Source of the DNA: Pocillopora verrucosa
Lineage: Eukaryota; Cnidaria; Anthozoa; Scleractinia; Pocilloporidae
Length of the DNA stretch: 64,000 nucleotides
Direction: 5' to 3'
Assembly (NCBI RefSeq): GCF_036669915.1
Contig: NC_089321.1
Location: forward strand, 6,208,483-6,272,482
The position numbers and the translations under genes were made by a program. The notes beneath the pieces were generated by a model. The model saw only the letters and a list, made by a program, of their open reading frames with translations, made no database searches and was not told the DNA's origin. Positions 11,192 to 23,269 of this stretch are shown in pieces; the first letter of the stretch is position 1, and every line of letters begins with the position of its first letter.

Positions 11192-11752
11192 ATGCAGGCT
11201 CTCTAGTAAGCTTCGCAGTGTATTTCATGACTTGTGGTCCTCATCATCGAATGTCTGGCCACAGTCATCCTAAATATCATCACCACTGTTGTTTTTGTGA
11301 AGAAGAAGCGTCAGCTACAGCGGCGGAGGACATATTTGATCATCCATCTGGCGATAGTCGATCTCTTGGTTTCTCTTTTTGTTATCTGTGTATCTTACAT
11401 CCTCATTGCTATAAAAGTACGATGTAGTCGTCATCCTCAATTCCATTCTAGGTCCAAAAGAGAAAGAAAACTGACGGGTACTGCGCTTATCTTCTCACTT
11501 GTATCTTTACTTTGTTTTCCACCAGCGATGATATATGTAGCGTGTCTTCGCGTTTCCTTCACTTGTTTCAGAAATTTTCATATTGATATCGCTGTGTTAG
11601 TTCTATTTTTAGGTAACTCACTTGTAAATCCTATAATTTATGCTTTTCGGATGCCAGGATTCAGAGAAGGTTTATCAGAGCTATTTTACAGGGTCCTAGA
11701 CCTTTCTGGCGGCCCAGCAAACCTACCACTTCGTAACCTTAGGAGAGCTTAG
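11192..11752 (+). pseudogene. GPCR array copy 2, internally deleted pseudogene
   Basis: The conserved leader and start codon are present at 11192, but codons 5, 6 and 13 are stops (TAG, TAA, TGA). From 11231 the frame is open and reads TM1 and TM2 up to DLLV, then jumps directly to SLFVICV of TM5. Relative to the copy at 5552 this is an in-frame loss of 342 bases (114 codons) covering the end of TM2, TM3, TM4 and the start of TM5, with GT shared at both edges. ICL3, TM6, TM7 (NPIIY) and the tail are intact. A downstream non-ATG start would give at most a receptor without TM3 and TM4. I call it a pseudogene. Confidence 0.85.
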
Positions 11753-12328
11753 ATAAATGGTAAATAACTTTAAATTAGTCGAGCATCATGCATTTCCATC
11801 TTAGTTTTTTAAGAAAAACTACGCAGGTGATATACAAACAGATAATTGATACAGCATAATTTTTCCTTTGAATAAAAACAGTATACTAAACTTACTCGAC
11901 GTTGTGATCATTTGCATGACAGCCTGACTTGAACCAAAATAAAATCGACTTTTAACAAGCCCGGGATGAATAACTTAGAGGGACTCTTCCACACCCTCCC
12001 CCACACCTCAAATGTTAAGGAGGCTGCGTGAACACTAAAAAAAAAATCTTCTATTGCCTAATTGAAAAACACTTTGCGCAAAGCAAAGCAATGCAAAAAT
12101 GTGCGCGAGTGAAAAATCCAGGTCCTGAGAATTCCAGAGGGTATACTGGTAAACCGTAATTTTTCCAAAGTTCTGTTTATTGAGTCGGTAAGGTTGAAGA
12201 ATTATTTTATCAGTGATCCACCCATTCAGGGAGACTTGATAAAAACGAAAAAAAAAAATCAAACAAACAAAAAATAGATAAATAAGAAAAGAAGAAATTC
12301 AAGTATCTTAACACTCGCGAGCTTCTTT

Positions 12329-12540
12329 TTAACCCTTTAACTCTCCGATCTGATTGTTAATTCTCCCTTCTACCTGTTACCCATTTCCTTGTAAATTTAG
12401 TTCTGAGAATTTTGTGTTAGATCAAGTTAACAACTTCTACCTGGTAAGTTTAAATATTTTCATTATCTGTTTGCTGGATAATGTAGGGATATTATAGGAG
12501 GAAGTTTCATGTTGATCACTTTTGGGAGTGAAATGGTTAA
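12329..12540. mobile_element. MITE with TTAACCC...GGTTAA ends
   Basis: A 212-base element starts with TTAACCCTTTAACTC and ends with GGGAGTGAAATGGTTAA, forming imperfect terminal inverted repeats. A second copy of the same family, with matching internal words such as CTTGTAAATT and TGCTGGAT, lies at 52379-52596. TTAA at the ends suggests a piggyBac-type insertion preference, which is an inference. Confidence 0.7.
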
Positions 12541-13035
12541 GTAAGAAACTTTATTCCGGATTTAATCGCCTTGATTTTAAATTCAACTTTTGAACCATCG
12601 CTAATTTCAAGTAGATCGCGTGACGATATATTTGATTAACAATGAAAAATAATGAATCGTGCGAAATGAAGATAACGAAACTATTTCAACGTTATCAATA
12701 CAAGTAAAATGCCTTAACATCGCTGTGGATCAGTTATCCAGTCTTTTGTTAGCTCGATAATAAATGCATCGCTGGTATCCATAACAACGAAGTGAACGAA
12801 GAACTTAGTGATATGGCATCTGCAGCACTTTCATTTGCACGACGAAGTGAAACATTCAATATGACGTTTAGTTTGTTTACATGTAGTGTGAAATTTTAAA
12901 GACTGCAAGTTTTTATCAAAAATTCATTCACTTTACCGAAATAAATCCATCAACGTGGGTTAACTCACAAGTAGCGTAGAACGAAGAAATATCTCATGCA
13001 AAGCATAAATTGTTGGAATATTTACGGCGATTTTT

Positions 13036-13520
13036 ATGTCATGGTTATTTTTAAAGCAGGTTTATTCCACAGCTATTCTAGTTACCCTGCATGGGCGGAC
13101 GACCTCTTATCAAATTGTTTTTCTTACTGAAACTAATTACCGCAGTAAAACAATGTTTTTAAGGTTTGCATTTAACAACCGTTTTTTATCTTTTGATGTC
13201 AAAAGATTTCCTCGACCACTTTATCGTTGTGTTTTATTGCGTTTGGCAGAAAACAAGAGGGAAAAATCATTAAACGAGGAAGAAAATTTAGCCATTGCAG
13301 CCACATTTAAATCGGGAGTCTTAAGTTTCAAAACGGCTGATTGGTTCAGATGAGGAGTTTCTAGTAAAGCCATGAATAGACGAGACTTACAGTGTATTAG
13401 ATCAGCTACTTTAATACAAAGAATATCAATGTTGATAAAAAAGAGCAAATTATCTTGCCGAAATTAAAATCTTCCTGTACATTTCACATGAAATGCTTTA
13501 AGAAACATTACGTCCATAGG
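13036..13520 (+). pseudogene. Conserved-frame module of unknown identity (copy 2)
   Basis: An open + strand frame of 105 codons (13036-13353, first codon ATG) ends in the shared core FDVKRFPRPLYRCVLLRL followed by EKSLNEEEN and LSFKTADWFR. The N-terminal half is out of frame with the copy at 25798, while the C-terminal half is in the same frame. That favours a once-coding C-terminal segment or recent duplication. I do not recognise the product. Confidence 0.35.
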
Positions 13521-13847
13521 CTTCGTTTTATGGGCAACTGGGTTTATGATGTCTACTTTTCGTATTGAATAGCAACAGAAGTAAGACTCCAGCGGGTTTA
13601 AAGAATTGAAGTATGTGACCAACAAAAGTGTTTAAATGAGCGTCTATGTTAATAGTCTAAACAAGGTTGTGACGTTCCAAACAGGCCTGTATTTTTAAGA
13701 AATATACTTTACAAAAGCAATGGAGGACTCTTTGGCGAGTTTCCAAAAGTTAATCGAAACCGGCCAGGGTGAATGATCATGGATTGAGAGAGTACTCCAT
13801 AGTTCTGCATTTCCGTTTTGAATAACTCCTTTTACTTTTATCGACCC

Positions 13848-14225
13848 ATATGAGAGTTGACTAATGATAGAAACGGTAGAAACATCTGAACGACTAGAAT
13901 GAAAAGCAATCCATTTTGTCGCTTTTAGAAAACTAAACAGCGATACAAGTGCAACGATTAGTGAGCTTCCTTTCAGTTCTCTTTCTCTCTGAGTGGAAAA
14001 AACAGGAATCGAGGATGATGACTGAGATAGCCTAACCAGCAACTGCAGAGATAACTAAGAGAGAAATTAGATAGAATGGGGAACACATGATGAGGTCTCA
14101 AAAATAAACGCATAACTGCAGCTGCTTACCATCAGAGGTATAAGAACCACCACTTTGAATGTAGCCGATAACCAAATTATAAATATTTGTTGTTTTTATT
14201 GTTACGGGGAAAGGCAGAACGTCGA
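13848..14225 (-). pseudogene. Antisense GPCR relic 4, longest (TM4-TM7)
   Basis: This is the fullest of the inverted receptor relics. On the - strand, from 14225 downward, it reads a TFCLSP word (like HATFCPFR at the end of TM3), then IIWLSATFK (TM4), FYLISLLVIS (TM5), and RERELKGSSLIVALVSLFSF (ICL3-TM6), then loop 3 and VSIISQLSY (TM7 start). Stops and frame changes separate the pieces. It shows that an entire second GPCR once lay convergent to the sense gene. Copies at 19033 and elsewhere have lost the TM4-TM5 part. Confidence 0.7.
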
Positions 14226-14869
14226 GTTTTCAAATGGCAAGTATCAAAAAATCGGAATCATGATGAGGAGAGAATACTATCTTCATCCACTGGAGTTTGA
14301 GTTAAATTAAATACAAATGTAGCGGTAGATCAAAAGAAATAAACGTCACCGTGTTATTTTATTTTCTAAAGTTTTGTCGGCTGGATCATTTTTCCCGTTT
14401 AATATTATATATTCTTAGGTACTAATCAACAGCTTTTAAAAAATTCAACTCTATGATCAAGGAAATAGCTTATCTCTGATAGCATTTTGTAGTTTGACAA
14501 CGATAAAGTAACGTACTCATTCCATATTAACGCAAATCAGGTGTATACTTCCATCCAAAATTCAGTTCGGTTGCAGTCAAATTAATATACCCTAATTACT
14601 TCCTTTATGATCCCGCCTGTGAGATAGTGAACGTGGGGCTGTCAATAAATGTCTTATTCATGAGAATATTTTTAACTTAAGATATGAAATTACAACTGTA
14701 TTAGTTTCAAAAAATTACACCGTCGAATTTATGACGATACTCTTGAAGTTCTGTTCAGTAGGTTGTCTTTACTTATGACCTACCTTGCAAGAAAATAAAG
14801 TCTTAAATATAGAAATTATTACATTAATATGATAAAGTTGGTGATGTTGACTGATTACTAATTATTTTA

Positions 14870-15510
14870 GCTTTATACCTTATCCCTACAAACTGGGTCT
14901 CATTCGCACTCTTGTTGATAGAGCCTACAAGATCAACAACACATGGTTGGGTTTCTACGAAGACATCAAGAAACTCACTGAAATCCTTAAAAATAATCTT
15001 TTTCCAGCCCATCTGGTTGAAGGGGTTGTCGATCGGTACCTCACGCTCATCCGTGATGAGTGCGATCCCCCGGTCTCCGTTTCAGACACAACTACTAACT
15101 TTTATTTTGAATCACCTTACATTGGCCCTTTTTCTTTTGTCGCGCAAAAAAGGGTTCGCCGATTTGCTAAGTGTTATTGTAACAACATCGATATAAAGTT
15201 TGTTTTTTTATCTTTTCAAATAGCCGATATGTTTGGTGTGAAAGACCCTCGTGGGCTCCGTACGTGTATGGTTTACAAGTTTTTATGTGCGGACTCTAAT
15301 GCCTGCTTTGTCTGCGAAACCCCTCGACATTTATCCACACGCGTAGGTGGGCACTTGCAATTGATCAGTGATTGCATTCTCAAATTTTCAGACATTTACA
15401 TAATTCTCCACAATGTCGCACTCTTTGTTCTGATGAGTGTTGTAACATCTTAGATCACGCTGCCACAACTTTTCAACTCAAAATCAAAGGAAAAATTATT
15501 ATCAAGTGAA
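14870..15510 (+). mobile_element. Penelope-like element relic, thumb and GIY-YIG
   Basis: The + strand frame reads PYKLGLIRTLVDRAYKINNT, then DIKKLTEILKNNLFPAHLVE, then PYIGPFSFVAQKRVRRFAK, and ends with MVYKFLCADSNACFVCETPR and HLSTRV. The order matches the region after the reverse transcriptase palm in Penelope-like elements and the start of the GIY-YIG endonuclease (here YKF...CFVCET). A frameshift follows at about 15350-15400, after which DECCNILDHAATTFQLKIKG is readable in another frame. The reverse transcriptase palm and fingers are absent. It is a dead fragment inserted in the GPCR array. Confidence 0.85.
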
Positions 15511-15589
15511 AAATCGACTAAGAAGTTTTTTAAGGAAAAAAAAATCTTTTGAACCAAATTAAAAACATTAAAAAATATGCCTCGTATTT

Positions 15590-16100
15590 TAATTTTGAAA
15601 TGTTTTCTCAGCCAGTTAAATCGCCTTCTTCTGTGATATAACTTCTCCTGTAAACATCAAAAGCTTTCAAAACTGTATTCAAGGTTTCTAAAAACTATTC
15701 ATCTTCATTTATTTGATATTCAAGTATTGATTCTCCAGACGAAGCTGTTGTGCCGGCGGTTTGGGTTCACATAGATACGGAACTTTCTTTGAATTAACGA
15801 CGTACAGGTTTGGAACAGTTTACCTGTTTTTCCTGTTCAGCTGCACTCAAAACGTCTTACGACATCTAGATATCATATGTCAGACATTTGGAAAGTCAAA
15901 TTCGAGTCGTGATAGTGGTGTGTCTATTCTCTATCACTATTCCGTGGCGTGCTGTTTCTCATTCATTCGGAAAACCGCCTTTGGTCAAATTTGACTCTAA
16001 CTCAGTTTTTAGGGGGTACGAAGTACTTCGTTATCAGTGAGGTAGGTTCGTAAGATTTCATTCGTTTACAAACTCTAGTTTTGGTGAGATGAAGTAAGCC
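15590..16100. repeat. Intergenic module with conserved frame ELTTYR (copy)
   Basis: This matches the module at 10490 and extends further, through a TTCGTTATCAGTGAGG word and a GGTGGAGAGA word shared with 22490-22600, 23700-23800 and 28930-29050. The open frame at 15761-15994 reads the ELTTYR/FLFSCTQNV words. No recognised product. Confidence 0.5.
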
Positions 16101-16840
16101 GAGTTAAAGTGGGTGGAGAGAGTTTATGGAAAATCCTTTGAAAGCCTGTGGAAAATTCTAGAATTGTACTCCTATTTCCTCCTTCTAATGCTTATGAAAC
16201 GGTTGATGAATTGGAGACCTCTTGTGAAAAACCTGTTCCTTCTCAGCCTTCATTACACGTTCGTGACGAGACGATGAAAAGATCTTTCTTTGTTTCATTA
16301 CTGAGTACAACATTTTCCAACTTGATCCCCTCTTGCCATCTCTGTTATCATATTTACACACATCGACAATCTTTTACAAGTATGTGGAAATTTTATAATT
16401 TTAGCTCCTTTTGATTCTTATAATACGATTAAGGCAATCGAGATCTCTTGTATAAAGGCTTTTTATTATTCAGAGCATATTGAAGGAATGTTGTATTGTT
16501 GAAAAAAGAGGAAATTTGTTTCAAAATGAGAGAGGGACTGAATTATCAAACTTCTGGATATGTATACTGCACCAAAAAAAAAACGGAACATGAACGTGAG
16601 TCAAAATACAAAAGAAAGGTAGCAAATATAATTCTGTTGTTATGGTCACCGACAATCTTAATTGGCGATTAAGCGCGATAAAATTGTTAACCCTATTTTT
16701 ACATCTGACTTTCACGGTGCGAATCAAGTTACACCCAGCCGCAAGAGCCGCCATAGTTTATGACTTCTCGAGTTTACCCAAACTCCTTTAAAAAAAAAAC
16801 AAATTACATATGGACTTCATAATTCTAACAAATCGTTCAA
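16100..16840. repeat. Module shared with 29090-29700
   Basis: The segment containing ACGATGAAAAGATCTTTCTT (16272) and the stretch ending in CGCAAGAGCCGCCATAGTTT recur at 29163 and 29630. A related, more diverged piece is seen near 32140-32230. No gene is supported. Confidence 0.5.
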
Positions 16841-16849
16841 AGCCAGTCG

Positions 16850-17240
16850 CTTCAATGATATAATTCCTCCCGCAAAAACCAAAAGCTTTCAAAGCTCCAT
16901 TCAAGGATTTTACAAACTCTTTCCTTCCACTCGTTTAATGTGCTAATGTTGATTCTCTATTCAGCGGTTTTGTGGGTGGATTTACCACCATACGGGACGT
17001 TAATCACAATAACAATCGCGAAGGTTATAGGCGGATGTCTCTATCTGTAATTCTTGTTTAGCTGCACTAAAAATGCTGTTTTCCTTTCAGCTATAAACTG
17101 TCAATCATTCGGAAAAACTAAATTGGAGTTCTAAAAGTGATAAGTTTAGTCTGCATCGCACTCTTCCTCAGCATACTACTTTCCTTTCTATTTGAAAACC
17201 GCCCTTTCTGCATTTGACTCAAACTCAGTTCGTTAAAAGG
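16850..17240. repeat. Intergenic module of the GPCR units (copy 2)
   Basis: This is the full version of the module at 130-450 and 29755-30085. It is followed (17240-17700) by a stretch also present upstream of the receptor at 5552 (4740-5230). Nothing in it looks coding. Confidence 0.6.
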
Positions 17241-18038
17241 ATAAAAACACTTTCGTTATCATTGAGATAAGTTCAAAATATTCTAAAGATTCGTTTGCAA
17301 ATTCTGCCTTCGATGAGATGAGGAAAACTGAATCAATATGGACGGAAATGTGTCATTGATAATCTTAATAATCGTAACGCGACGAAAAAGATATCTTTCT
17401 CCAGCTTGTTGCTTATGATATTGACAAAGGAAGAAATTTATCCGAAGCGAGAAAAGACTATGACTAAACTTCTGGGTGTAGAAAATAAAACATAAGAGAT
17501 GCTTTTCCTTTTAAAAATGTTAGTTATATCTCACCGTGCCTACAGTTAATTTGTCTTTGAAATTTTCAAGGCGGTAACAACAACAACCGTAATTCTAATA
17601 GCGACACCGAGAAGAGGAGCAGGTCTTTCTATACTCAGTCTTTCTATTATGTTTCCAGAAGATCTCTAAATTTTTTGTTGCCATCTGTCTTTGGAGGCTA
17701 TAAATTTCTTACAAGCAATAGAGATTACTAGTGGCAAAGCTTTCCGCTTATTCAGTAAACATCGACTGAAAAAGTTCAATATTATTAAATTCGTCTTTAT
17801 CGAAAGGAAAAACTAAGGAAGAGGCTGAATGATTACATTTCGGGATATGAATCTTGCGTGAAACAAGAGGATCAGTTTAAATTAACGGAAGGAACTTAGT
17901 CGATCAAAACACTTCGAAAAACGTAAAAAGCAATATTTGAGATATTCCTCTACTGAGAATATTGATTTCATATTTCATTTTATCTTTGATTGAACTGCTT
18001 TTTGTTATTTTCATGGCAGCTAACAGAGCTCAGAGAAA

Positions 18039-18944
18039 ATGCAGCCATTCTACTCAGCTTCGCAGTGTATTCCATGGCTTGTGTTCCTAATCATCGAATG
18101 TCTGGCCATAGTCATCCTTAATCTCATCGCCGTTGTTGTCTTTGTGAAGAAGAAGCGCCAGCTGCAGCGGCAGAGCACATATTTGATCATCCATCTGGCG
18201 ATAGTCGATCTCTTAGTGGGCCTAGTCTCTGGGCCACTTCAGATTAGACGCATGATGAGGTGGTTATGTCCACTATGGAATTACAGACGAGAGACTATTT
18301 GGTCTCGTCGTTTATCTTTTGCATTTTTACATTTATTCTCGTTCACTTCCCTTATAAATCTTATTGCTGTTTCCTTAGAACGGCTACACGCAACATTTTG
18401 TCCATTCAGGCATCGCTTTGTAAGGAAATGGGTTTATAAAGCAATGATTATTGTCATTTGGTTAATAGCTATTGTTAGAGAAGTCGCCCAAATTTTCTTT
18501 TTGAAAATTTTTGATGTAGTAGTGATTGATACTTACTTATATTTCCTATTTTATGCAGTTTCTCTATTTGTTATCTGTGTATCTTACATCCTCATTGTTA
18601 TCAAAGTACGATGTTGTCGTCATCCTCAATTCCATACTAGGTCCAAAAGAGAAAGAAAACTGACGGGTACTGCGCTTATCGTCTCACTTGCATCGTTACT
18701 TTGTTTTCTACCAGCGGTAATACATATTGCATGTATTCACTTTTCCTCCACTTATCTAGGGAATGTTGATATATACATGGCTGTGTTAGTTCTATTTTTA
18801 GCTAACTCGATTGTAAATCCTATAATTTACGCTCTTCGGATGCCAGGATTCAGAGAAGGTTTCTTACAACTAGTGAACAGGGTCCCAGACCTTTCTCGTA
18901 TTGCCCCAGCAAACCTGGCACTTCGTAACCTTAGGAGAGCGTAG
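18039..18944 (+). CDS. Class A GPCR, array copy 3 (intact, 301 aa)
   Basis: An intact receptor of the same family as the 5552 gene. TM1 holds LN at 27-28, TM2 HLAIVDLL, TM3 ends in SLERLHA, and TM4 has IVIWLIAIVRE. TM5 is FYAVSLFVICVSYI, and ICL3 ends in SKRERKL. TM6 has CFLP and TM7 NSIVNPIIY, followed by the conserved tail MPGFREG...LRNLRRA. The predicted intracellular loops are nearly identical to the other copies, while the TM2-TM3 loop (RRMMRWLCPLW), ECL2 (KIFDVVVIDTY) and ECL3 (HFSSTYLGNVDIY) differ. The ATG at 18039 follows the shared leader with AG at 18018-18019. It encodes a membrane receptor probably coupling to a G protein; the ligand is unknown. Confidence 0.88.
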   Translation: MQPFYSASQCIPWLVFLIIECLAIVILNLIAVVVFVKKKRQLQRQSTYLIIHLAIVDLLVGLVSGPLQIRRMMRWLCPLWNYRRETIWSRRLSFAFLHLFSFTSLINLIAVSLERLHATFCPFRHRFVRKWVYKAMIIVIWLIAIVREVAQIFFLKIFDVVVIDTYLYFLFYAVSLFVICVSYILIVIKVRCCRHPQFHTRSKRERKLTGTALIVSLASLLCFLPAVIHIACIHFSSTYLGNVDIYMAVLVLFLANSIVNPIIYALRMPGFREGFLQLVNRVPDLSRIAPANLALRNLRRA

Positions 18945-19032
18945 ATTGATGGTAGGAAAACTAGATATAAAATTTGTCTTTTAAATAACTCTAACTTCTT
19001 AGCCGAGCAACATGTATTTCCATCTCATTTTT

Positions 19033-19200
19033 TGGTGATATGAGAGTAGACTAAGGATAGAAACGGTACAAACATCTAAATGATTAAAATGAAAAGCGAT
19101 GCACCTTGTCGCTTCTGGAAAACTACACAACGATATAAGTGCAACGATTAGTGTGGAGTTAGGTTTTTCTTTGAGTGGAACGAAAAAATCATCGAGGAGT
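19033..19200 (-). pseudogene. Antisense GPCR relic 5 (TM6-TM7 region)
   Basis: On the - strand this reads STLIVALISLCSFPEATRC, then IAFHFNHLDVCTVSILSLLS, aligning with TM6, loop 3 and the start of TM7. It lies about 90 bases past the intact receptor, in the same place relative to that gene as the 6550 relic. Compared with the 13848 copy, the TM4-TM5 part is deleted. Confidence 0.6.
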
Positions 19201-20079
19201 TTCAAATAGCCAGTATAAAAAAAATCGGAATTATTATGAGGAGAGAATACTTTCTTTTCCCTCTGGAGTTACTCTTAAATTAAGTAAAAATTCATCGATA
19301 GATCTAAAGAAATAAATGTCACCGTGTTGTTCTATTTTCAAACGTTTTGTCGGCTGGGTCACTTTTCCCCTTTAATATTATATATTTTCGGGTACTAACC
19401 GACAGTTTTTAAAAATTCAACTCTAGGATCTAGGAAATAGCTCATCTCCGATTGTATTATGCAGTTTAAGTACGATAAAGTAGAGAGCTTCGTCCAAATT
19501 AACTCAATATTGCAAGTGTACGCTTCCATCCAAATTTTGGTTCAGCTGCACTCAACTTAACACGCTTTAATTACGATCCCGCCTGTGGGACAGTGAAACG
19601 CAAGACTGTCAATAAATGTCCTACGCATGAAAGTATTTTTAATTTAAGATATGAGATTACAACTGTATTAGTTTTAAAACAATAAAACTGTCTAATTTAT
19701 GATCACACTTTTGAAGTCTTGTCCAGTATGTTTGCTTTACTAATGGCCTACCTTCAACAACGCAATTTTTATGTAACTCCATACTATAAGATGCACTGTC
19801 TTTATCACCGCTTTAAAGATTTCTGTTCGTAAAACTTCTACCCATGGATCTTGCGAATACATAACTGGAAATAACATCCACAGCTGTAATTAATAACCTA
19901 AGTTAAGATAGGCAATTTCTTGAACTGAATATAATAAGGAACCAAGTTTACAGGAGAAGTTTATTTTTGATAAACAGACATAAGAAATATAAAATCGACC
20001 AGAGAAGTTTTTTAAAGGAAAAGAGAGAATTTTGTGGACCATTCATAAATACTTACACGAGAAAATGCCTCGTATTTCA

Positions 20080-20310
20080 ATTTTGAAATGTTTTCTCAGG
20101 CAATTAAATTGCCTTCTTCAGAGATGTAACTTCTCCTGTTAACAACAAAAGTTTTCAACACTCCAATCAAGGTGTCTAGAAACTATTCCTCTCCATTTAT
20201 TTAATATTCAGTTATTAGTTCTCCAAACGAAGCTGTTTTGCCGCCGATTTGGGTTCACTTAGATCCGGACCTTTTTTTGAATTAACGACTGACAGGTGTA
20301 GTATAGCTTG
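20080..20310. repeat. Intergenic module with conserved frame (degenerate copy)
   Basis: This copy of the 10490 module departs from the others at about 20310 and runs into 20310-20920, a stretch not repeated elsewhere in the window. That stretch has short frames on the - strand but none I can support as a gene. After 20920 the shared repeat sequence resumes. Confidence 0.45.
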
Positions 20311-22069
20311 CCTATTGTTCCTGCTCCTGACGAGGTTTGCCCACCAAAAATATTTATGCAAATTAGGCTGAGGCGGAAGAGAAGAACTGAGTTCGCGCCC
20401 ATAGTACGATCGATGTGATTCGGATGAACTTTCGGTAATTACTTTTTTGGCACTTTTTGGCGTCCAAATTGCATGTACAGAGTAACCCAAAACCTTTAAG
20501 CAGACCTTTCTTGTCATAACACGAATGTATTCCAGATAGTCCACTCCGGAAAATAACACCGCAAACAACAGCAAGCACAGCACAAAAACCCTCGTTCACC
20601 GTTAATTTTTCCGAAATGGTGAAAGACTGAAAAATTCAACATTACACTAACGTTTTCTGATATCTAAAAACGGATGGGAAATTCACTGTTCACCCTCAGT
20701 TAACTCAAGAAACACGCAGAGCTCATCGCATGTTACCCTACACCAGGAAAATGCCAATGAATAGCCTGTTTTCTTGAAATTTCATTAAATGATAATGCTC
20801 AAACCGTTTTAATCGGAAACATTTTCCGCTTTAAAGTTATTAAGCAGCGAGATTTATCGCATATCATCATATAGCTTTAGACGGAAATTATCAGACATAC
20901 AACATTACCTTAACACCAAGAAGTAAGACTCATGCAGTTTTAAAGAATTGAAGTGCGTGATCAATAAAAGTGTTTAGATGAGAGTCTACGTTTACAGCCT
21001 AAACACGGTTGTGACGTTCTAAACACGCGTGCATTTTTTGAGAAATATACTTTACAAAAGCAAAGAAGGACTTCTTCCTGAGGTGGGTGAATGATCGTGC
21101 ATTGAAAGAGTACTCCAAAGTTCTGCATGTCCAGTTTAAATTACTCCTTTTTTTATGCTTCCCCACCTCCTACCCCATTCGAGAGCAAGTAACGCAATAA
21201 TATAATAATAATTCCTCACTTGAATTGCTTCATTACGTATATATTTCCATACGTTTGAAACACAGATTTCAAAAGTTTGGATTCGTTTATATAAGTTATG
21301 TAAATGAAGGCAAAAACTCCGGAACAAAATCGTCTCGAACAAAACAAAGACTATAGGTGACAAAAAAACCTTTAAACCCTATGCTTTGAATATCGCATAT
21401 TGACTTTAAGTATTTATATGATCTGGGATGCGCAAAATGGTTACGTAATACACTCCAGTCCAAAATTTCCACTGGTTCAGCTGCACTCAACTTAACATGC
21501 TCTAATTACGTCCTTTACGATCCCGCCTGTGAGACAGTGAAACGCACACAAGGCTGTCAATTGATGTCTTATTTATGAAAATAGTTTTTAACTTATGACA
21601 TGATATTACAACTATATTAGCTTTCAAAAAATTACACTAATTCATGATTATACTTTTGAAGTCCTGTCCAGTATGTTTGCTTTATTAATGGCCTACTTTG
21701 TAAGAAAATAAAGTCTTTAATTAAGAAATTACGACCAACTTTCAACAACGCAATCTTTATACAACTACATGTTAAAAGATGCACAGTATTTACCTTCGCT
21801 GTAACGATTACTGCTCATAAAACTTCTACGCAGTTATGGTTCGAATACTTCATTGGAAATATAATCCAAAGCTGTCATTAACAACTTGAGTTGAGATGGG
21901 CAATTCCTTGAACTGAATATAATGAGGAACTAAGTTTTCAAGAGAAGTTTATTTTTAATAAAAGAAAATTACATAAGAAATTAAAAATCGATTAACGAAG
22001 TTTTTTAAAGGAAAAAGGAAATTTTGTGACCATAATTAAAAGATTTAAGAAAACGCTTTGTATTTCAAT

Positions 22070-22600
22070 TTTGAAATGGTTTCTCGGCCAGTTAAATTTC
22101 CTTCTTCAGTGACATAACTTCACCTGTAAACACCAAAAACTTTCAAAACGCCATTCAAGGTTTCTAGAAACCATTCATCTCCAATTACTTGATATTCAGG
22201 TATTGATTGTCCAGACGAAGCTGTTTTGCCGGCGGTTTGGGCTCACTTAGATACGGAATTTTCTTTGAATTAACGACGTACAGGTTAAGAACAGCTTACC
22301 TGTTGTTCCTGTTCAGCTGCACTCAAAACGTCTTCGGACATCTAGATATCATATGTCAGACATTTGGAAAGCTAATTTCGAGTCTTGATAGTGATGTGTT
22401 TATTTTCTATCACCATTCCTTGGCTTGTTGTTTTCTTATTCATTGGGAAAACCACCTTTGGTCAAATTTGACTCCAACTTTTTTTTCACAGAATACGAAG
22501 TACTTCGTTATCAGTGAGGTATGTCCGTATACATTTACAAACTCTATTTTTGATGAGATGAGGTAACGTGAGTTAAAATGGGTGGAGATAAGTTATGGAA
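22070..22600. repeat. Intergenic module with conserved frame ELTTYR (copy)
   Basis: This is the longest open version, with + strand codons from 22207 to 22566 reading GGLGSLRYGIFFELTTYR and FLFSCTQNVF. The first codon is not ATG (the frame opens on a TTG), and no acceptor or homologue is recognised. It is listed as a repeat module, not a gene. Confidence 0.45.
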
Positions 22601-22909
22601 AATCCTTTGTACGAAAATTTGCATATTTGAGCGATCGAACGAAAGAAGTCATTTCTCGAAAACTAAAATATGTTTTCTCAAAAAACTACACTATAATTAT
22701 TAGGAAATATTGGGCTGCAAAATATGAAAGTAGGAGTGAAAGCAAATTTTATGTGACTTGCCACTGTTTGTCTGATGCATGCTGACATTAGCTCTTAAAA
22801 CCCGATGCTTTGAATATCGCGTGTTGACTTTGGATTTTATGTGATCTACGATCCGCGATACGCTCCAGTCTCTGAATCGAATCCTGGCTGAGAGTAGACA
22901 AGAAGACTC

Positions 22910-23080
22910 GTATAAGAGTCGACTAAGGATAGAAACGGTACAAATATCTAAATGATTAAAATGAAAAGCAATGCATACATTTTGTCGCTTCCAGAAAACT
23001 AAACGACGATACAATTGCAACGATTAGTGAGCTTCCGGTCAGTTTTCCTTCTCTTTGAGTGGAACCAAAAACAATGATGA
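22910..23080 (-). pseudogene. Antisense GPCR relic 6 (TM6-TM7 region)
   Basis: On the - strand, the words WKRQNVCIAFHFNHLDICTV and SILSRLLYESS correspond to the TM6 end, loop 3 and TM7 start of the antisense receptor. Here the fragment is not next to a sense GPCR; it sits between modules, which shows mosaic rearrangement of the units. Confidence 0.55.
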
Positions 23081-23269
23081 GTGAAGTTCTGTCCAGTAGG
23101 TTTGCTTTACTCATGACCCAGCTTGCAAGAAAATAAAGTCTAATTAAGAAATTATTACCAAATGAAAAAATCGACTATAGAAGGTTTTTAAAGGAAAAAA
23201 GAAAATTTTGTGGACCATAATGAAAAACATTAAAAAAATCCCTCATACTTCAATTTTGAGATGTTTTCT

